NCBI RefSeq assembly: GCF_016718685.1
Contig: NZ_JADKCX010000043.1
Coordinates: 1-61,067, forward strand
Origin: Haliscomenobacter sp.
Lineage (GTDB): Bacteria; Bacteroidota; Bacteroidia; Chitinophagales; Saprospiraceae
Length of the DNA: 61,067 bases
Reading direction: 5' to 3'
The notes beneath the pieces were generated by a model. That model saw nothing but the letters and a program-made list of their open reading frames with translations. It did no database searches and was not told where the DNA came from. This document shows, one piece after another, positions 29,136 through 37,838 of this stretch. A program made the position numbers and the translations under genes. Within the stretch, counting starts at the first letter, position 1; the number at the start of each line of letters is the position of its first letter.

Positions 29136-29178
29136 AAATCTACATGCAATGCGCTAAAAAAGTATTGCATGTAGATTT
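29136..29178. repeat. 15-bp inverted repeat built from two CTACATG half-sites
   Basis: AAATCTACATGCAAT (29136-29150) and ATTGCATGTAGATTT (29164-29178) are perfect reverse complements separated by 13 bp. Each arm contains the CTACATG half-site of the operator family. It could be a DNA-looping or double-binding site, or a transcribed hairpin. No T tract follows on either strand, so a terminator is less likely. Confidence 0.55.
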
Positions 29179-29699
29179 ATCCGTTTTCTCAAAGCAGTCA
29201 TTTCTCAGACCGAGCTTTCGCTTACTTTTATGCCAGAGAAATGATTCCCATATCATTTTACAGACGTTGATAAGTTCCCCTATTTTCCTTTCGTTCCCAA
29301 TATCACACCATCTATAGCGATCCAAGCCGAATTTACTGATGTAACTACCGCTTAGACGCTATAGGATCATTCCCAATCCACTTGATTTTTATGTACTTAT
29401 GCTGAGTTACCAAGCAGCCTGTCACCCCAATTGTGTAAAAAACCAAATGAAATAGAGCAGGCTAATACGATCAACCTAGTTGAGCTGACCCCAGTTTTTT
29501 TTTATCAGATCACTTTTGTTAACACGAGTTGTACCCTTTTCGTGGTCGTACCTGGCCAAACCCTGAGCAGGAATAATACAGCGGGAACCAGGTCAGAAAA
29601 CCCATTCAGTTAATCGAAAAAGGGAATGAAATCTGTTATTCCCAAATTTTAAAACCCCAGTGCAATTCTATTGCTGATCAAACCATCTCAAGCGATACT

Positions 29700-29906
29700 A
29701 TGAAAAAAACACTACTGAAAAAAAATACCAAAGGGCATCATCAGACTGACGGAGAGAAGATGAGAACGGTACGGGCTGCGAAGCACATATCCCAAAAAGC
29801 CTATAATAAAATCATCCGAGCGCAGTTCGCACTTGACAATCAGGTGTATGAGCGGGTAAAATGCCCGGTTGCTGCGATGGTTTTTTGTTCAATTGGTCGG
29901 GTTTGA
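29700..29906 (+). CDS. Small basic hypothetical protein (doubtful)
   Basis: A 68-codon frame starting ATGAAAAAAACACTACTG, rich in Lys, Arg and His (KKTLLKKNTKGHHQTDGEK, AAKHISQKAYNKIIRAQF). No family was recognised. It lies alone between the kinase upstream region and pdxH. The start context is reasonable, but there is no other support and it may be random. Confidence 0.25.
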   Translation: MKKTLLKKNTKGHHQTDGEKMRTVRAAKHISQKAYNKIIRAQFALDNQVYERVKCPVAAMVFCSIGRV

Positions 29907-29927
29907 AGTTGGAGGGTGAAGTCTGAC

Positions 29928-30572
29928 TCAAGGCGCCAACAACTCCCTTACCCAGCCCACATCTTCCAGCCGATACTGCACCCGATCATGCAAACGGCTT
30001 CGTCTTCCCTGCCAAAATTCCACCAAATCTGGCCGCACCAGATACCCGCCCCAGTGCGGTGGCAAGGGCAACACTTCTTCGTCGGCATATTGTTGTTCCA
30101 GGCGTTCCATTTCCGCATCGAGGATGGCGCGGTCGGTAATGATGGTGCTTTGAGGGGAAGCCCAGGCACCAATTTGGCTTTGCTTGGGGCGACTTTGGAA
30201 GTATTCCCGTGAGGTTTCGGCGCTCACCTTTTCGATCCGGCCTTCGATGCGCACCTGGCGCTCCAGTTCCAGCCAAACAAAACACAGGGCAGCGTAGGGA
30301 TAATCCAGCAATTCCTGGGCTTTGGCGCTGTTGTAATTGGTGTAAAACACAAAACCTTCGTGGTCAAAACCCTTTAGCAAAACCACCCGGGCCCGAGGGC
30401 GGCCTTCCGTGTTGATGGTGGCCAGCGTAAAGGCATTGGGTTCTTTGACCTCGGCATTTAGGGCTTCTTCAAACCAGTGGGCAAATTGATCGATGGGATT
30501 GGGCCGGGTATCGGCAATGTCCAGGGTAGCTGCGCTGTAATCTTGCCGCAAATGGGCTATATTCTTGATCAT
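29928..30572 (-). CDS. pdxH: Pyridoxamine 5'-phosphate oxidase
   Basis: 214 residues, the usual length for PdxH. The enzyme oxidises pyridoxine/pyridoxamine 5'-phosphate to pyridoxal 5'-phosphate with FMN and O2 in the cytoplasm. Family features visible are the N-terminal IAHLRQDYS, TLATINTEGRPRARVVLLKG, FVFYTNYNSAKAQEL, QVRIEGRIEKVS, the RPKQSQIGAWAS region, and the C-terminal WGGYLVRPDLVEFWQGRRSR with HDR, ending WVRELLAP. The ATG at 30572 fits the family N-terminus. It appears to be a single-gene unit; no other vitamin B6 gene is nearby. Confidence 0.95.
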   Translation of the reverse strand: MIKNIAHLRQDYSAATLDIADTRPNPIDQFAHWFEEALNAEVKEPNAFTLATINTEGRPRARVVLLKGFDHEGFVFYTNYNSAKAQELLDYPYAALCFVWLELERQVRIEGRIEKVSAETSREYFQSRPKQSQIGAWASPQSTIITDRAILDAEMERLEQQYADEEVLPLPPHWGGYLVRPDLVEFWQGRRSRLHDRVQYRLEDVGWVRELLAP

Positions 30573-31087
30573 GATGAAAAATTTGTCAGACTTGTTGCGA
30601 AGGGAGCGCTTGAGATCAAAAATAAGGGATTTTTTTCCTGATTGAGGCTTATTTTAGAGTGCGTAGCAGCGCTACGGACGAAAAAATAAACGAAAAGCAG
30701 GGAAAAAAGACCATTTTTGAGCCAAGCAGTCTCCCGTCGCAACAAGTCTATCGAATAAATAACCCCCGAAACGATCGGGGGCATGAAAAAACAAAAACTA
30801 TGAACAAAAATCTTTTGGCGAAAAAAGTTCAAATATCCTGATAAAGAACTTGACTCCAGGTGGTGAAAGGGAAGCAGTTATCCTGCATGAGGTGGGCTAG
30901 ACCATAAGCCATTTGGAAGGATTTTTGGTTGAATTTGGGAGATTTCAACCCCCCCCCCAAAGGGAGCGCGCCCCGCGTAAATTTATTCCTTCCACAAAAA
31001 AAAACAAATAAAAAATGGCCTTGGGCTGGGGTTAGAACTACACAATTCTGAATACCTTTTATCTATAGCCGGTAAAATCAATCTCTT
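30573..31087. other. Intergenic region without recognisable gene
   Basis: About 500 bp. It contains the GC-rich hairpin at 30763-30781 and a C10 homopolymer near 30950-30960. No conserved reading frame was recognised; short frames on both strands have no family-like features. Confidence 0.5.
30763..30781 (-). terminator. Terminator-like hairpin CCCCCGA/TCGGGGG
   Basis: CCCCCGA (30763-30769) and TCGGGGG (30775-30781) form a 7-bp GC-rich stem with loop AACGA. On the minus strand it is followed by the T-rich TTATTTATT. It could end transcription of the nucleotidyltransferase gene 300 bp upstream or act as an attenuator before pdxH. Confidence 0.4.
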
Positions 31088-31717
31088 TTATTTGCCCTTT
31101 TTAGCTTTCAAAAACGCGACCCATTCCTCCGGCGTATCAATGTCCAACGCGCCTGCGGCAAAATCTACGATGGCGGCCTGATCCAGGTGTATTTGAATCA
31201 CGGATTTGGCCCCTTGTGCGCCATGCAAAGCCAATAACTCAGCAAAAAGAGATTGATCAAATAAGGCCGGAACGCCCGTAGTGTTTGCGTAGCGGGAAAC
31301 CACCATGGGACATGTACCATCATTATTGGCGTTGACCAAAGCCAGCAGGTGTTCGCTGTTCCAGCAGCGGTTGGTCACCCACCAAAATCAAGACCTGTTG
31401 CATTCCGGTGCCTGTTGCAGCAAATACGCCAAACCCGTAGCGATGGAACCACCCATACCGGTAGCCCAGTCGGGATTGTCAACACGCAGTACCTCCAGCC
31501 CCTGCAAGCTTGGTTCAATTTGCTCCCGGTTGGCCCCCAGTACCACCACCACTGGACGATAAGGTGTACTCAATGCGATGCGTACTGCCCGTTGCAACAA
31601 ACTTTCTCCTTCAATTTGCAACAACTGTTTGGGTTGTCCCATGCGGGTAGAAGCCCCTGCGGCGAGGATGATCATTCCGATGGCTTGATTTGGTGCGTTG
31701 TCTTTTTTCATAAGCAT
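31088..31717 (-). CDS. MobA/MocA-like nucleotidyltransferase (two frameshifts)
   Basis: Resembles the NTP-transferase family of molybdenum-cofactor cytidylyl/guanylyltransferases. The N-terminal part (31388-31717) has the nucleotide-binding signature MIILAAGASTRMGQPKQLL and the NPDWATGMGGSI motif. The C-terminal part (31088-31378) has EHLLALVNAN, ANTTGVPALFDQSLF, GAKSVI and a DIDTPEEW end. Between them, after PEC, the frame slips, reads the conserved QQVLILVGDQPLL in another frame, and slips again near 31345. Two small indels therefore separate otherwise well-conserved halves, about 205 residues in total. The likely role is cofactor or sugar-nucleotide maturation in the cytoplasm. No moco genes are adjacent, so the substrate is uncertain. 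Confidence 0.75.
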
Positions 31718-31793
31718 TAATTATATGTACCCGCATTACCTCATTTTTGGCCTTTTTTGCGTTATTTGGGTGAAATTATTAATCCTGCTCCAT

Positions 31794-33188
31794 ATGTTGC
31801 GTTTTTTCATCCTCTCTCTGGGTTTGAGTTTTTGTTTGGTTCAAGCCATTGATGCCCAAGATCCGGCCTTGCGTTATGAAGATTACATCTACCAGACCAA
31901 CATCCGTTCGGTAAAAATAACCCAAAAGGGGCTGTACCTTAGCCAGCCCATCTTGACTTTGGATGGAAACGACTTGCTGGAGCTGGAGTTTGACGACATG
32001 GAAGCCGATTCCAAATCGTACTACTACCGCGTGATTCAATGCGATGTCAATTGGAAGCCCACCCCCCTTTCGGAACTGGATTACATTGAGGGCTACGCCA
32101 ATGACCTGCTGCGCGAATACCACAACTCGTTCAAAACCACGACGTCTTTTTCACACTATCGGCTCATTTTGCCCAATGAAAATACCCGCATTACCCGTTC
32201 GGGCAATTACATCTTACAGATTTACGAAAATCTCGACAAAGAAGTGACCGTTTTGACCCGCCGCTTCATCGTTTTGGAAAACAAGGCTTTTATCTCGGCC
32301 AAATTGGTGCCCCCCGCTGCGGTAGGCAAATTCAGAACCCATCAGGAAATTGACTTTGAAGTCAGTGTAGACAAGTTGCCCGTGGGCAACATGCGCCAGG
32401 AAATCAAAGCGACCATTTTGCAAAACAACCGTTGGGACAATGCCGTTCACGGCTTGATCCCCAACTTCAACCGCCTCAATAACCTGGTTTGGGATTATCA
32501 AGATAAAGTGGTGTTCCCCGCTGGCAAAGAATTCCGCTGGCTGGACATGCGCAGTTTGTTTCTTTTTGGTTCACAAATCGCCTCCATCAATCGGGTCAAT
32601 GGCCGCTACGAGATCATCATGAAAGAAGATCAGGTACTGGAAAGTTCACAATATTTTCAAATTTTTGACCTCAACGGAGATTACGTGGTGGGCAACTCCG
32701 ACCAAAGGGGCATGCGCCTCAATGAAAACTTGCAACGCCGCCCCAACCTGAACGTTGAAGGCGGCAAGCCCAATCCAGCCGACTGGCGCGATTTGGCCCA
32801 GGACGAGTCCAACCATTTCAACAATTCCGTCGGCAGCGATTACGCTGAGGTGCAATTTTCGCTGGGCATGAACGAGCCGCTCGACAATCAGGATCTTTAC
32901 CTCGTTGGTCGATTCAACGATTGGCAAATGCAAGCCCAGTACAAAATGACCTTCGACAATGTGCTACAAGCCTATACCTTGCGTACGCCGCTCAAACAGG
33001 GCTATTACAATTACGCTTACGCCGCGAAACCCAAAAACAGTACCAATGCAGTGGCCAATTTTAGTCCCATCGACGGCGACTGGTGGGAAACCGAAAACGT
33101 GTACACCATCATCATTTATTACCGGCCTTTTGGCGAGCGTTACGACCGGGTGATTGGCATGGCGCAGGTTCAATCTGGAATTCGGTAG
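31794..33188 (+). CDS. Type IX secretion system plug protein (DUF5103 family)
   Basis: 464 residues. The signal peptide MLRFFILSLGLSFCLVQAID ends near AQD, supporting ATG 31794 over earlier starts. The mature protein resembles the DUF5103/T9SS plug family: YEDYIYQTNIRSVKITQKG, PILTLDGNDLLELEFDD, YYYRVIQCDVNWKPTPLSEL-type segment, HYRLILPNENTRITRSGNY, and a C-terminal FNDWQ...YAYAAKPKN and GDWWETENVYTIIIYYRPFG. In studied Bacteroidota this outer-membrane-associated protein plugs the SprA translocon when no substrate is being exported. It fits the presence of large secreted proteins in the same window. It starts 76 bp after, and divergent from, the nucleotidyltransferase gene. Confidence 0.85.
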   Translation: MLRFFILSLGLSFCLVQAIDAQDPALRYEDYIYQTNIRSVKITQKGLYLSQPILTLDGNDLLELEFDDMEADSKSYYYRVIQCDVNWKPTPLSELDYIEGYANDLLREYHNSFKTTTSFSHYRLILPNENTRITRSGNYILQIYENLDKEVTVLTRRFIVLENKAFISAKLVPPAAVGKFRTHQEIDFEVSVDKLPVGNMRQEIKATILQNNRWDNAVHGLIPNFNRLNNLVWDYQDKVVFPAGKEFRWLDMRSLFLFGSQIASINRVNGRYEIIMKEDQVLESSQYFQIFDLNGDYVVGNSDQRGMRLNENLQRRPNLNVEGGKPNPADWRDLAQDESNHFNNSVGSDYAEVQFSLGMNEPLDNQDLYLVGRFNDWQMQAQYKMTFDNVLQAYTLRTPLKQGYYNYAYAAKPKNSTNAVANFSPIDGDWWETENVYTIIIYYRPFGERYDRVIGMAQVQSGIR

Positions 33189-33304
33189 AATTTCTGCGTT
33201 GCTTATCTATTATAACCGCCTTTTTATATAAAAAAATCGACCGTTCGGAGTTGCTTGCCTAGTATTGTAGCGTGTTAGAATTTATCAGCGTCCAACGCGC
33301 TAAA

Positions 33305-34753
33305 ATGACTAGAAGCATTATGTCAAACTTCGCCAAACTGAGCATGAGTGGATTGTTAAGTCTACTGATTTGTGTGGGAATAAATGCCCAACAACGCTGG
33401 AGTCTTCAACAATGCGTAGAATATGCCACTCAAAACAGCATCGCCGTCAAGCAGGCTCAAAACCAGATCCGCAATACGGAACTTCAACTCAAACAGAACC
33501 AGGCCAACCGGCTACCACAAATAAATGCCTCAACAGGTGGTAACATTCAGTTTGGACGTACCATCGACCCGACGACGAACTCCTTTAACTCGCAAAATAT
33601 TACCAGTAATAGTCTTTCCCTTTCGGCAGGCGTCCCGGTGTACAATGGCGGTCAAATTAAAAACAGCATCAAGCAAAGTCGCATTGATGTAGAAGCCATC
33701 CGCTACGATGCTGCCACTACCGCAAACAACATTGCGCTGAGTGTCGCGGCGGGCTACCTAAATGTGTTGCTCGCAGAAGAACAATTGGCCATTGCCAAAA
33801 CTCAATTGGATCAATCGCGTTTGCAATTGACGCAGACGGAAAAACTAATCGAAGCGGGGGCACGTCCACGCAACGAAAGATTGGACGCACAGGCACAGGT
33901 TGCACTCAACGAGCAAACCGTAGTAGATGCAGAAAACCAGGTTATCCTCAATACCTTGTCGCTGAAACAACTGATGCTCCTCGATCCCGCGCAGGAATTG
34001 TTGATTGAGCGCCCACAGATCACGGTTCCGGTTAGCGCCAACCCGGATGCTTTTGTATTAGAGGAAATTTATGTAGGTGCGATGGGAACACAGCCCCAAA
34101 TCCTGGCTGGCCTAAAACGTCGAGAAAGCGCTATAGTCGGTATTGACCTGGCTAAAGCAGGGATGTTGCCTTCTTTGTCCTTTTTTGGCAACCTCAATTC
34201 CTATGCTTCCAGTCGGGCGTATAACTATTCCTTTACCAACCAAAGAATCAGTCAAACTGCCTTTTTTAACGGCCAACCCGTTACCTTTGAAATTGAATCC
34301 CAAATTCCAGTTCAACTAAACAAACAAGCCTGGGCCGATCAAATCAATCAAAACTTTGGTCAAAGTTTGGGTATGCAATTGTCGATCCCCATCTTCAACA
34401 ACAACCGCAACCGCATCAACATGGAGCGGGCAAAAATCAACGTGATAGGGGTTGAGTTGACCAATCAACAAGCGCAACAACAGTTGAAGACCGATATTCA
34501 AACTGCCATTGCCAATGCCCGTGCAGCCCGGCGTTCACTCCTCGCAGCTCAGGCAGCGGAAGAAGCATCGCGCCTCGCATTGGAAAATGCCCAACAAAGA
34601 TTCGAAATTGGTGCGGCCAATCAGTTGGATTTCAATACCGCGCGCAACAACTTGTCACGCGCACAAATGGACCTGACCCGCGCCAAGTACCAGTACGTTT
34701 TTAACGTCAAACAGGTAGAATTCTACCAAGGCAAAAAAATAACCCTTAACTAA
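33305..34753 (+). CDS. TolC-family outer-membrane efflux protein
   Basis: About 482 residues from ATG 33305. The signal peptide has LLSLLICVGINAQ, then WSLQQCVEYATQNSIAVKQA, the usual start of mature TolC-like proteins. The typical internal duplication is visible: two long coiled segments, NQIRNTELQLKQNQANRLPQ ... and QQQLKTDIQTAIANARAARR ..., with beta-strand parts around FGRTIDPTTNSFNSQN and FGQSLGMQLSIPIFNNNRN. It would form the trimeric outer-membrane channel of a tripartite efflux or export pump. The periplasmic adaptor follows 135 bp downstream, but no inner-membrane pump gene is in the window, so the pump partner must be elsewhere. Confidence 0.9.
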   Translation: MTRSIMSNFAKLSMSGLLSLLICVGINAQQRWSLQQCVEYATQNSIAVKQAQNQIRNTELQLKQNQANRLPQINASTGGNIQFGRTIDPTTNSFNSQNITSNSLSLSAGVPVYNGGQIKNSIKQSRIDVEAIRYDAATTANNIALSVAAGYLNVLLAEEQLAIAKTQLDQSRLQLTQTEKLIEAGARPRNERLDAQAQVALNEQTVVDAENQVILNTLSLKQLMLLDPAQELLIERPQITVPVSANPDAFVLEEIYVGAMGTQPQILAGLKRRESAIVGIDLAKAGMLPSLSFFGNLNSYASSRAYNYSFTNQRISQTAFFNGQPVTFEIESQIPVQLNKQAWADQINQNFGQSLGMQLSIPIFNNNRNRINMERAKINVIGVELTNQQAQQQLKTDIQTAIANARAARRSLLAAQAAEEASRLALENAQQRFEIGAANQLDFNTARNNLSRAQMDLTRAKYQYVFNVKQVEFYQGKKITLN

Positions 34754-34769
34754 CTAACACCAGCGGCAA

Positions 34770-34859
34770 CCCACGACTTCAGTCGTGGGAGCCACAAGAA
34801 AACACAACCCATGACTTTAGTCGTGGGAGAAAAACATAACCCATAACTTTAGTCGTGGG
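34770..34859. repeat. Three CCCACGACTTCAGTCGTGGG-type hairpins in an adaptor-gene leader
   Basis: Three 20-bp palindromes lie at 34770-34789 (CCCACGACTTCAGTCGTGGG), 34808-34827 (CCCATGACTTTAGTCGTGGG) and 34840-34859 (CCCATAACTTTAGTCGTGGG). The right arm is constant while the left arm decays. They sit between tolC and the adaptor gene, the last ending 29 nt before the ATG. A related copy lies at 49607-49626 before lysS. Dispersed intergenic palindrome family; function unknown. Confidence 0.75.
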
Positions 34860-34888
34860 CAAAAACACTATACACAACGCAATAAATC

Positions 34889-36313
34889 ATGGCAAAGAAA
34901 AAACGCAATAATTGGCTTATCTACGGATTGGTAGCCCTACTGGTTGTCTTGGTCGCAGTTGCCGCCATCCAAGCACGCAATAAACCGAAAGGAGAAAAAG
35001 TAACAGCGGAAGAAGCGGATTTCCGCACCATCAAAGAGGTGGTTGCTGCCAGTGGCAAGGTTTTTCCACAAACTGAAGTAAAAATCAGCTCCGACGTTTC
35101 CGGGGAAATTGTCGAGTTGTTCATCAAAGAAGGAGACTCCGTACGGATCGGCCAGGTTTTGGCCCGCATCGACCCGGATGTATACCAATCTCAGGTAGAA
35201 CAAGGGATGGCTTCGTTGAACCAGGCCAAAGCCCAGGAAGCCAACGCCCGGGCGCAAATCGAAAGCCAACGCGGCCAACGGGAGCAGATCCTGGCCAATT
35301 TGGAAAATGCCCGCGAAATACACAAACGCAATGAAAAGCTGTTCAAAAGCGGGGTGATTTCGGAAGCAGATTACCAAGCCTCCTTGTCCAATATGCGGGC
35401 ATTGGAAGCCAACGTAAAAGGATCAGAAGCAAGCATCAAGTCGGCTCAGGAAAGCGCCAACGGGGCCCGTTTCTCGATCCAAAGTTCGGAAGCAACGTTA
35501 AAACAGTTGCGCACCAGCCTCAAACGCACCACCATTTATTCCCCCACCAATGGCATCGTCTCGATGCTCAATGTGGAAAAAGGCGAACGGGTAGTGGGTA
35601 CCATTCAAATGGCGGGTACCGAAATGATGCGGATTGCCAACCTCAACAACATGGAAGTTCGGGTGGATGTGAGTGAAAACGACATTCCTCGGGTGAAGCT
35701 GGGCGACCTGGTTGATGTAGAAGTAGACGCCTACATTGGCCGGAAATTCGTTGGCCGAGTGACCGAAATCGCCAACTCTTCTTCCAATTCTGCTACCGCA
35801 GCCCTGACCAGTGATCAAATCACCAACTTTGAAGTGCGCATCGGCATCGATCCAAGTTCGTACAAAGATTTGATCGAACCCCGCAAACGATATCCATTCC
35901 GCCCCGGGATGTCTGCCTCCGTGGAGATCAATACCATGACCAAAGATAATGTGTTGACCATTCCGATCCAGGCGGTAACCACCCGGGAAAAGGATGAGAA
36001 AAAGAGCAAAGCCAAAGTGGTCAAAAACGACGATGGTGAGGATGAATTGATCAACGATCTGACCGAGGACGACTTGAAAGAAGTAGTCTTTGTCATCGGC
36101 AAAGGTGATTCCGTAAAAATGGCCGAGATCAAAACGGGTATCCAGGACGACAACTACATCGAAGTACTCTCGGGAGTAAAAAAAGGTGACATGATCGTAT
36201 CTGGCCCCTACTCCGTGGTTGCCCGCAAACTCAAATCAGGCAACATCGTACGGAAAGTGAAAGAGGAAGAGTTATTCTCTGACGGCAAAAAGAAGAAAAC
36301 CGAAGACGAATAA
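34889..36313 (+). CDS. HlyD/MacA-like periplasmic adaptor subunit
   Basis: 474 residues. The N-terminal membrane anchor is LIYGLVALLVVLVAVAAIQA. The lipoyl/barrel-sandwich half reads VSGEIVELFIKEGDSVRIGQ. A long alpha-hairpin of ~130 residues follows (QVEQGMASLNQAKAQEANAR to SSEATLKQLRTSLKRT). The second half-lipoyl has YSPTNGIVSMLNVEKGERVV, and the beta-barrel reads MRIANLNNMEVRVDVSENDI. Members join an inner-membrane transporter to TolC. The membrane-proximal part carries a Lys/Glu/Asp-rich insertion (REKDEKKSKAKVVKNDDGED) and the C-terminus ends in a charged tail, both unusual. It forms a unit with the TolC homologue upstream. The pump itself is not adjacent. Confidence 0.9.
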   Translation: MAKKKRNNWLIYGLVALLVVLVAVAAIQARNKPKGEKVTAEEADFRTIKEVVAASGKVFPQTEVKISSDVSGEIVELFIKEGDSVRIGQVLARIDPDVYQSQVEQGMASLNQAKAQEANARAQIESQRGQREQILANLENAREIHKRNEKLFKSGVISEADYQASLSNMRALEANVKGSEASIKSAQESANGARFSIQSSEATLKQLRTSLKRTTIYSPTNGIVSMLNVEKGERVVGTIQMAGTEMMRIANLNNMEVRVDVSENDIPRVKLGDLVDVEVDAYIGRKFVGRVTEIANSSSNSATAALTSDQITNFEVRIGIDPSSYKDLIEPRKRYPFRPGMSASVEINTMTKDNVLTIPIQAVTTREKDEKKSKAKVVKNDDGEDELINDLTEDDLKEVVFVIGKGDSVKMAEIKTGIQDDNYIEVLSGVKKGDMIVSGPYSVVARKLKSGNIVRKVKEEELFSDGKKKKTEDE

Positions 36314-36315
36314 TT

Positions 36316-36430
36316 AAGAATGACGAATTTTTCGAATGACGAGTGACGAATAATCTCCCAGTCACTGAGCGATGCCGAAGTGCCGGGAGCTTATTCGTCG
36401 TCATTCCTCACTCGAAAAACTCGTCATTTA
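36316..36430. repeat. Long imperfect inverted repeat between adaptor and transferase genes
   Basis: The left arm (AATGACGAATTTTTCGAATG... AATAA, 36320-36354) and right arm (TTATTCGTCGTCATTCC ... CTCGAAAAACTCGTCATT, 36390-36428) are largely complementary. They enclose a core with CACTGAGCGATGCCGAAGTG. It could fold as a ~110-nt hairpin at the 3' end of the efflux unit. See also the similar elements at 46001, 53575 and 42091. Confidence 0.6.
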
Positions 36431-36439
36431 TATCCGCTT

Positions 36440-37018
36440 ATGGGCTTAATCATCTTCATCAAAAACCCTGCCCTCGGCAAAGTCAAAACCCGCCTCGCTG
36501 CTACCATTGGTGATGAAGCTGCACTCGCAGTGTACCACAAACTCTCCCAACGCACCCGTTCCGTTTCCTTGTCACTTGAGGTGCCCCGTTATTTGTATTA
36601 CAGCGATTTTATCGATATGCACGATGATTGGGACAATGCCCAATTTCTCAAAAAGAACCAGTACGGAATAGACCTGGGTGAGCGGATGTACCAGGCCTTT
36701 GCCGAAACCCTTCAACACAGCGCCAAAGCCGTGATCATCGGCAGTGATTGCCCTTTGCTTACCCCAGCAATTGTACAAGAAGCTTTTGATCAATTGGAAC
36801 AGCATCCTTATGTACTCGGGCCAGCTACCGATGGCGGGTATTACTTGCTGGGTATGCGGGAGGCCAAGCTGGATTTGTTTCAACACATGGAATGGAGTAC
36901 CGCTGAAGTTGCTCAGATTACTTTGGCGCGTATGGCTACACATGGGGCTTCTTGCCATTTATTGCCTGCCTTACCAGATATCGATGTAGCCGAGGATTGG
37001 CAAAAATATGGCTGGTGA
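36440..37018 (+). CDS. DUF2064/TIGR04282-family glycosyltransferase-like protein
   Basis: 192 residues from ATG 36440. It resembles the DUF2064 (TIGR04282) family, small GT-A-type transferases linked to arsenosugar or selenium-associated clusters. It has LIIFIKNPALGKVKTRLAAT at the N-terminus, GIDLGERMYQAFAETL, VIIGSDCPLLTPAIVQEAF with the DxP motif, VLGPATDGGYYLLGM, and PDIDVAEDW at the end. All fit a nucleotide-sugar-type fold in the cytoplasm. The earlier in-frame starts lie inside the inverted repeat and are not used. No rSAM partner is adjacent, so the acceptor is unknown. Confidence 0.85.
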   Translation: MGLIIFIKNPALGKVKTRLAATIGDEAALAVYHKLSQRTRSVSLSLEVPRYLYYSDFIDMHDDWDNAQFLKKNQYGIDLGERMYQAFAETLQHSAKAVIIGSDCPLLTPAIVQEAFDQLEQHPYVLGPATDGGYYLLGMREAKLDLFQHMEWSTAEVAQITLARMATHGASCHLLPALPDIDVAEDWQKYGW

Positions 37019-37117
37019 TCTTTTGTCCTGATTTTTAAAATTTTGATCGAAAATTCAAACATTATAGTAGCATATTTGAAGCGATTTTTGTTACTTTATT
37101 GGCAAATATTTACCGAA

Positions 37118-37348
37118 ATGAACCAAAATAAAGTTTTGAGTACGCTGGTCAAAATCTTTAGCGTCATTGTGCTTTGCTACATCCTCTTTTTTGACCTTTT
37201 CTTCTACAAGTGGGTTGAACAACAACCAAAGGAAACTGTCCGTCTGATCCAGCTAGGCCATGGTTTTGCCATGTTGTGGATCAGTATCCTCTGCTTTTAT
37301 GGCTTGTACAGCAGATATACCAAAAAAGAGGTTTCAGTTCAGCCTTAA
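37118..37348 (+). CDS. Small two-helix membrane protein, unknown
   Basis: 76 residues from ATG 37118, just after an AT-rich stretch. It has two probable transmembrane helices (IFSVIVLCYILFFDLFFYKW and LGHGFAMLWISILCFYGLYS) and a short charged C-terminus. No family was recognised. It is followed within 10 bp by a pair of related membrane proteins, so the three probably form one unit. Confidence 0.55.
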   Translation: MNQNKVLSTLVKIFSVIVLCYILFFDLFFYKWVEQQPKETVRLIQLGHGFAMLWISILCFYGLYSRYTKKEVSVQP

Positions 37349-37358
37349 ATCATCAGCA

Positions 37359-37822
37359 ATGGAGCCTGTAATTCAACCATTTTATCTCGATCTTGGGTTA
37401 AACCCCATCGGCACTACAACACGTAAAGGTTTGAATATCTTATATGCAGTTGTCATTGGTTTTGCAATCATAAAATGGGTTGTTGCTTTTTTTGCAAACG
37501 AAAAACTTCCCGGTTGGCCGTTGATCATTTTAGTGGCATCTTTTATGTTTAGTTTGTATTTCGTTAACCGAACCCGTTTTTAGAAGGCCTATTTTTTGTA
37601 TCCATTACTCAGGATCATCTCAAGTATCGTGGACTAAAGGATTCCGAAGCACAATTCTTCACCCTCAACAATATCGAATACATCCACCATGATGAGGAGC
37701 GGGTTGGATTCAAGCCCGCTGGTGACCACTGGCACTACATCTCCAGTAGTCAATATACCAAAGAGGTTTTTGAGCATTTGCAAAAAGCCATTGCGAACCA
37801 TCGAGTGCATTCAAATTCGTGA
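37359..37822 (+). CDS. Small membrane protein with PH-like C-terminal domain, copy 1 (frameshifted)
   Basis: About 154 residues once one T is restored in the T run near 37576, turning TRF-stop into TRFLEGLFFVSITQDHLKYR. It starts YLDLGLNPIG, has two hydrophobic helices (ILYAVVIGFAIIKWVVAFF and WPLIILVASFMFSLYFV), then a soluble beta-rich domain (FFTLNNIEYIHHDEERVGFK, GDHWHYISS) and a final helix FEHLQKAI. The order resembles PH-like-domain membrane proteins. It is the tandem paralogue of the next gene. Function unknown. Confidence 0.55.
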
Positions 37823-37838
37823 CCCCCAAATACGTGAC

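Larger units (their letters stand above)
28895..29927. promoter_or_regulatory. Kinase-operon upstream region with operator cluster; rest without clear genes
   Basis: The kinase-proximal part (28970-29180) holds a possible -7 box (complement of 28972-28979, TACTTTTG). It also holds at least three palindromes of the CTACAT-N4-ATGTAG family and a 15-bp inverted repeat. From 29180 to 29700 no convincing gene is seen. A short basic reading frame follows at 29700-29906. Confidence 0.55.

Noticed and set aside
29431..29613. 60-codon plus frame
   Set aside because: No gene-like composition or start context, in an AT-rich region that looks non-coding.
30569..30841. Short frames on both strands between pdxH and the nucleotidyltransferase
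   Set aside because: They overlap each other and the hairpin, have low complexity, and no family features.
34770..34859. Three hairpins as a CRISPR array
   Set aside because: Only three 20-bp palindromes with 12-18 bp gaps, and a fourth copy elsewhere before lysS; no cas genes.
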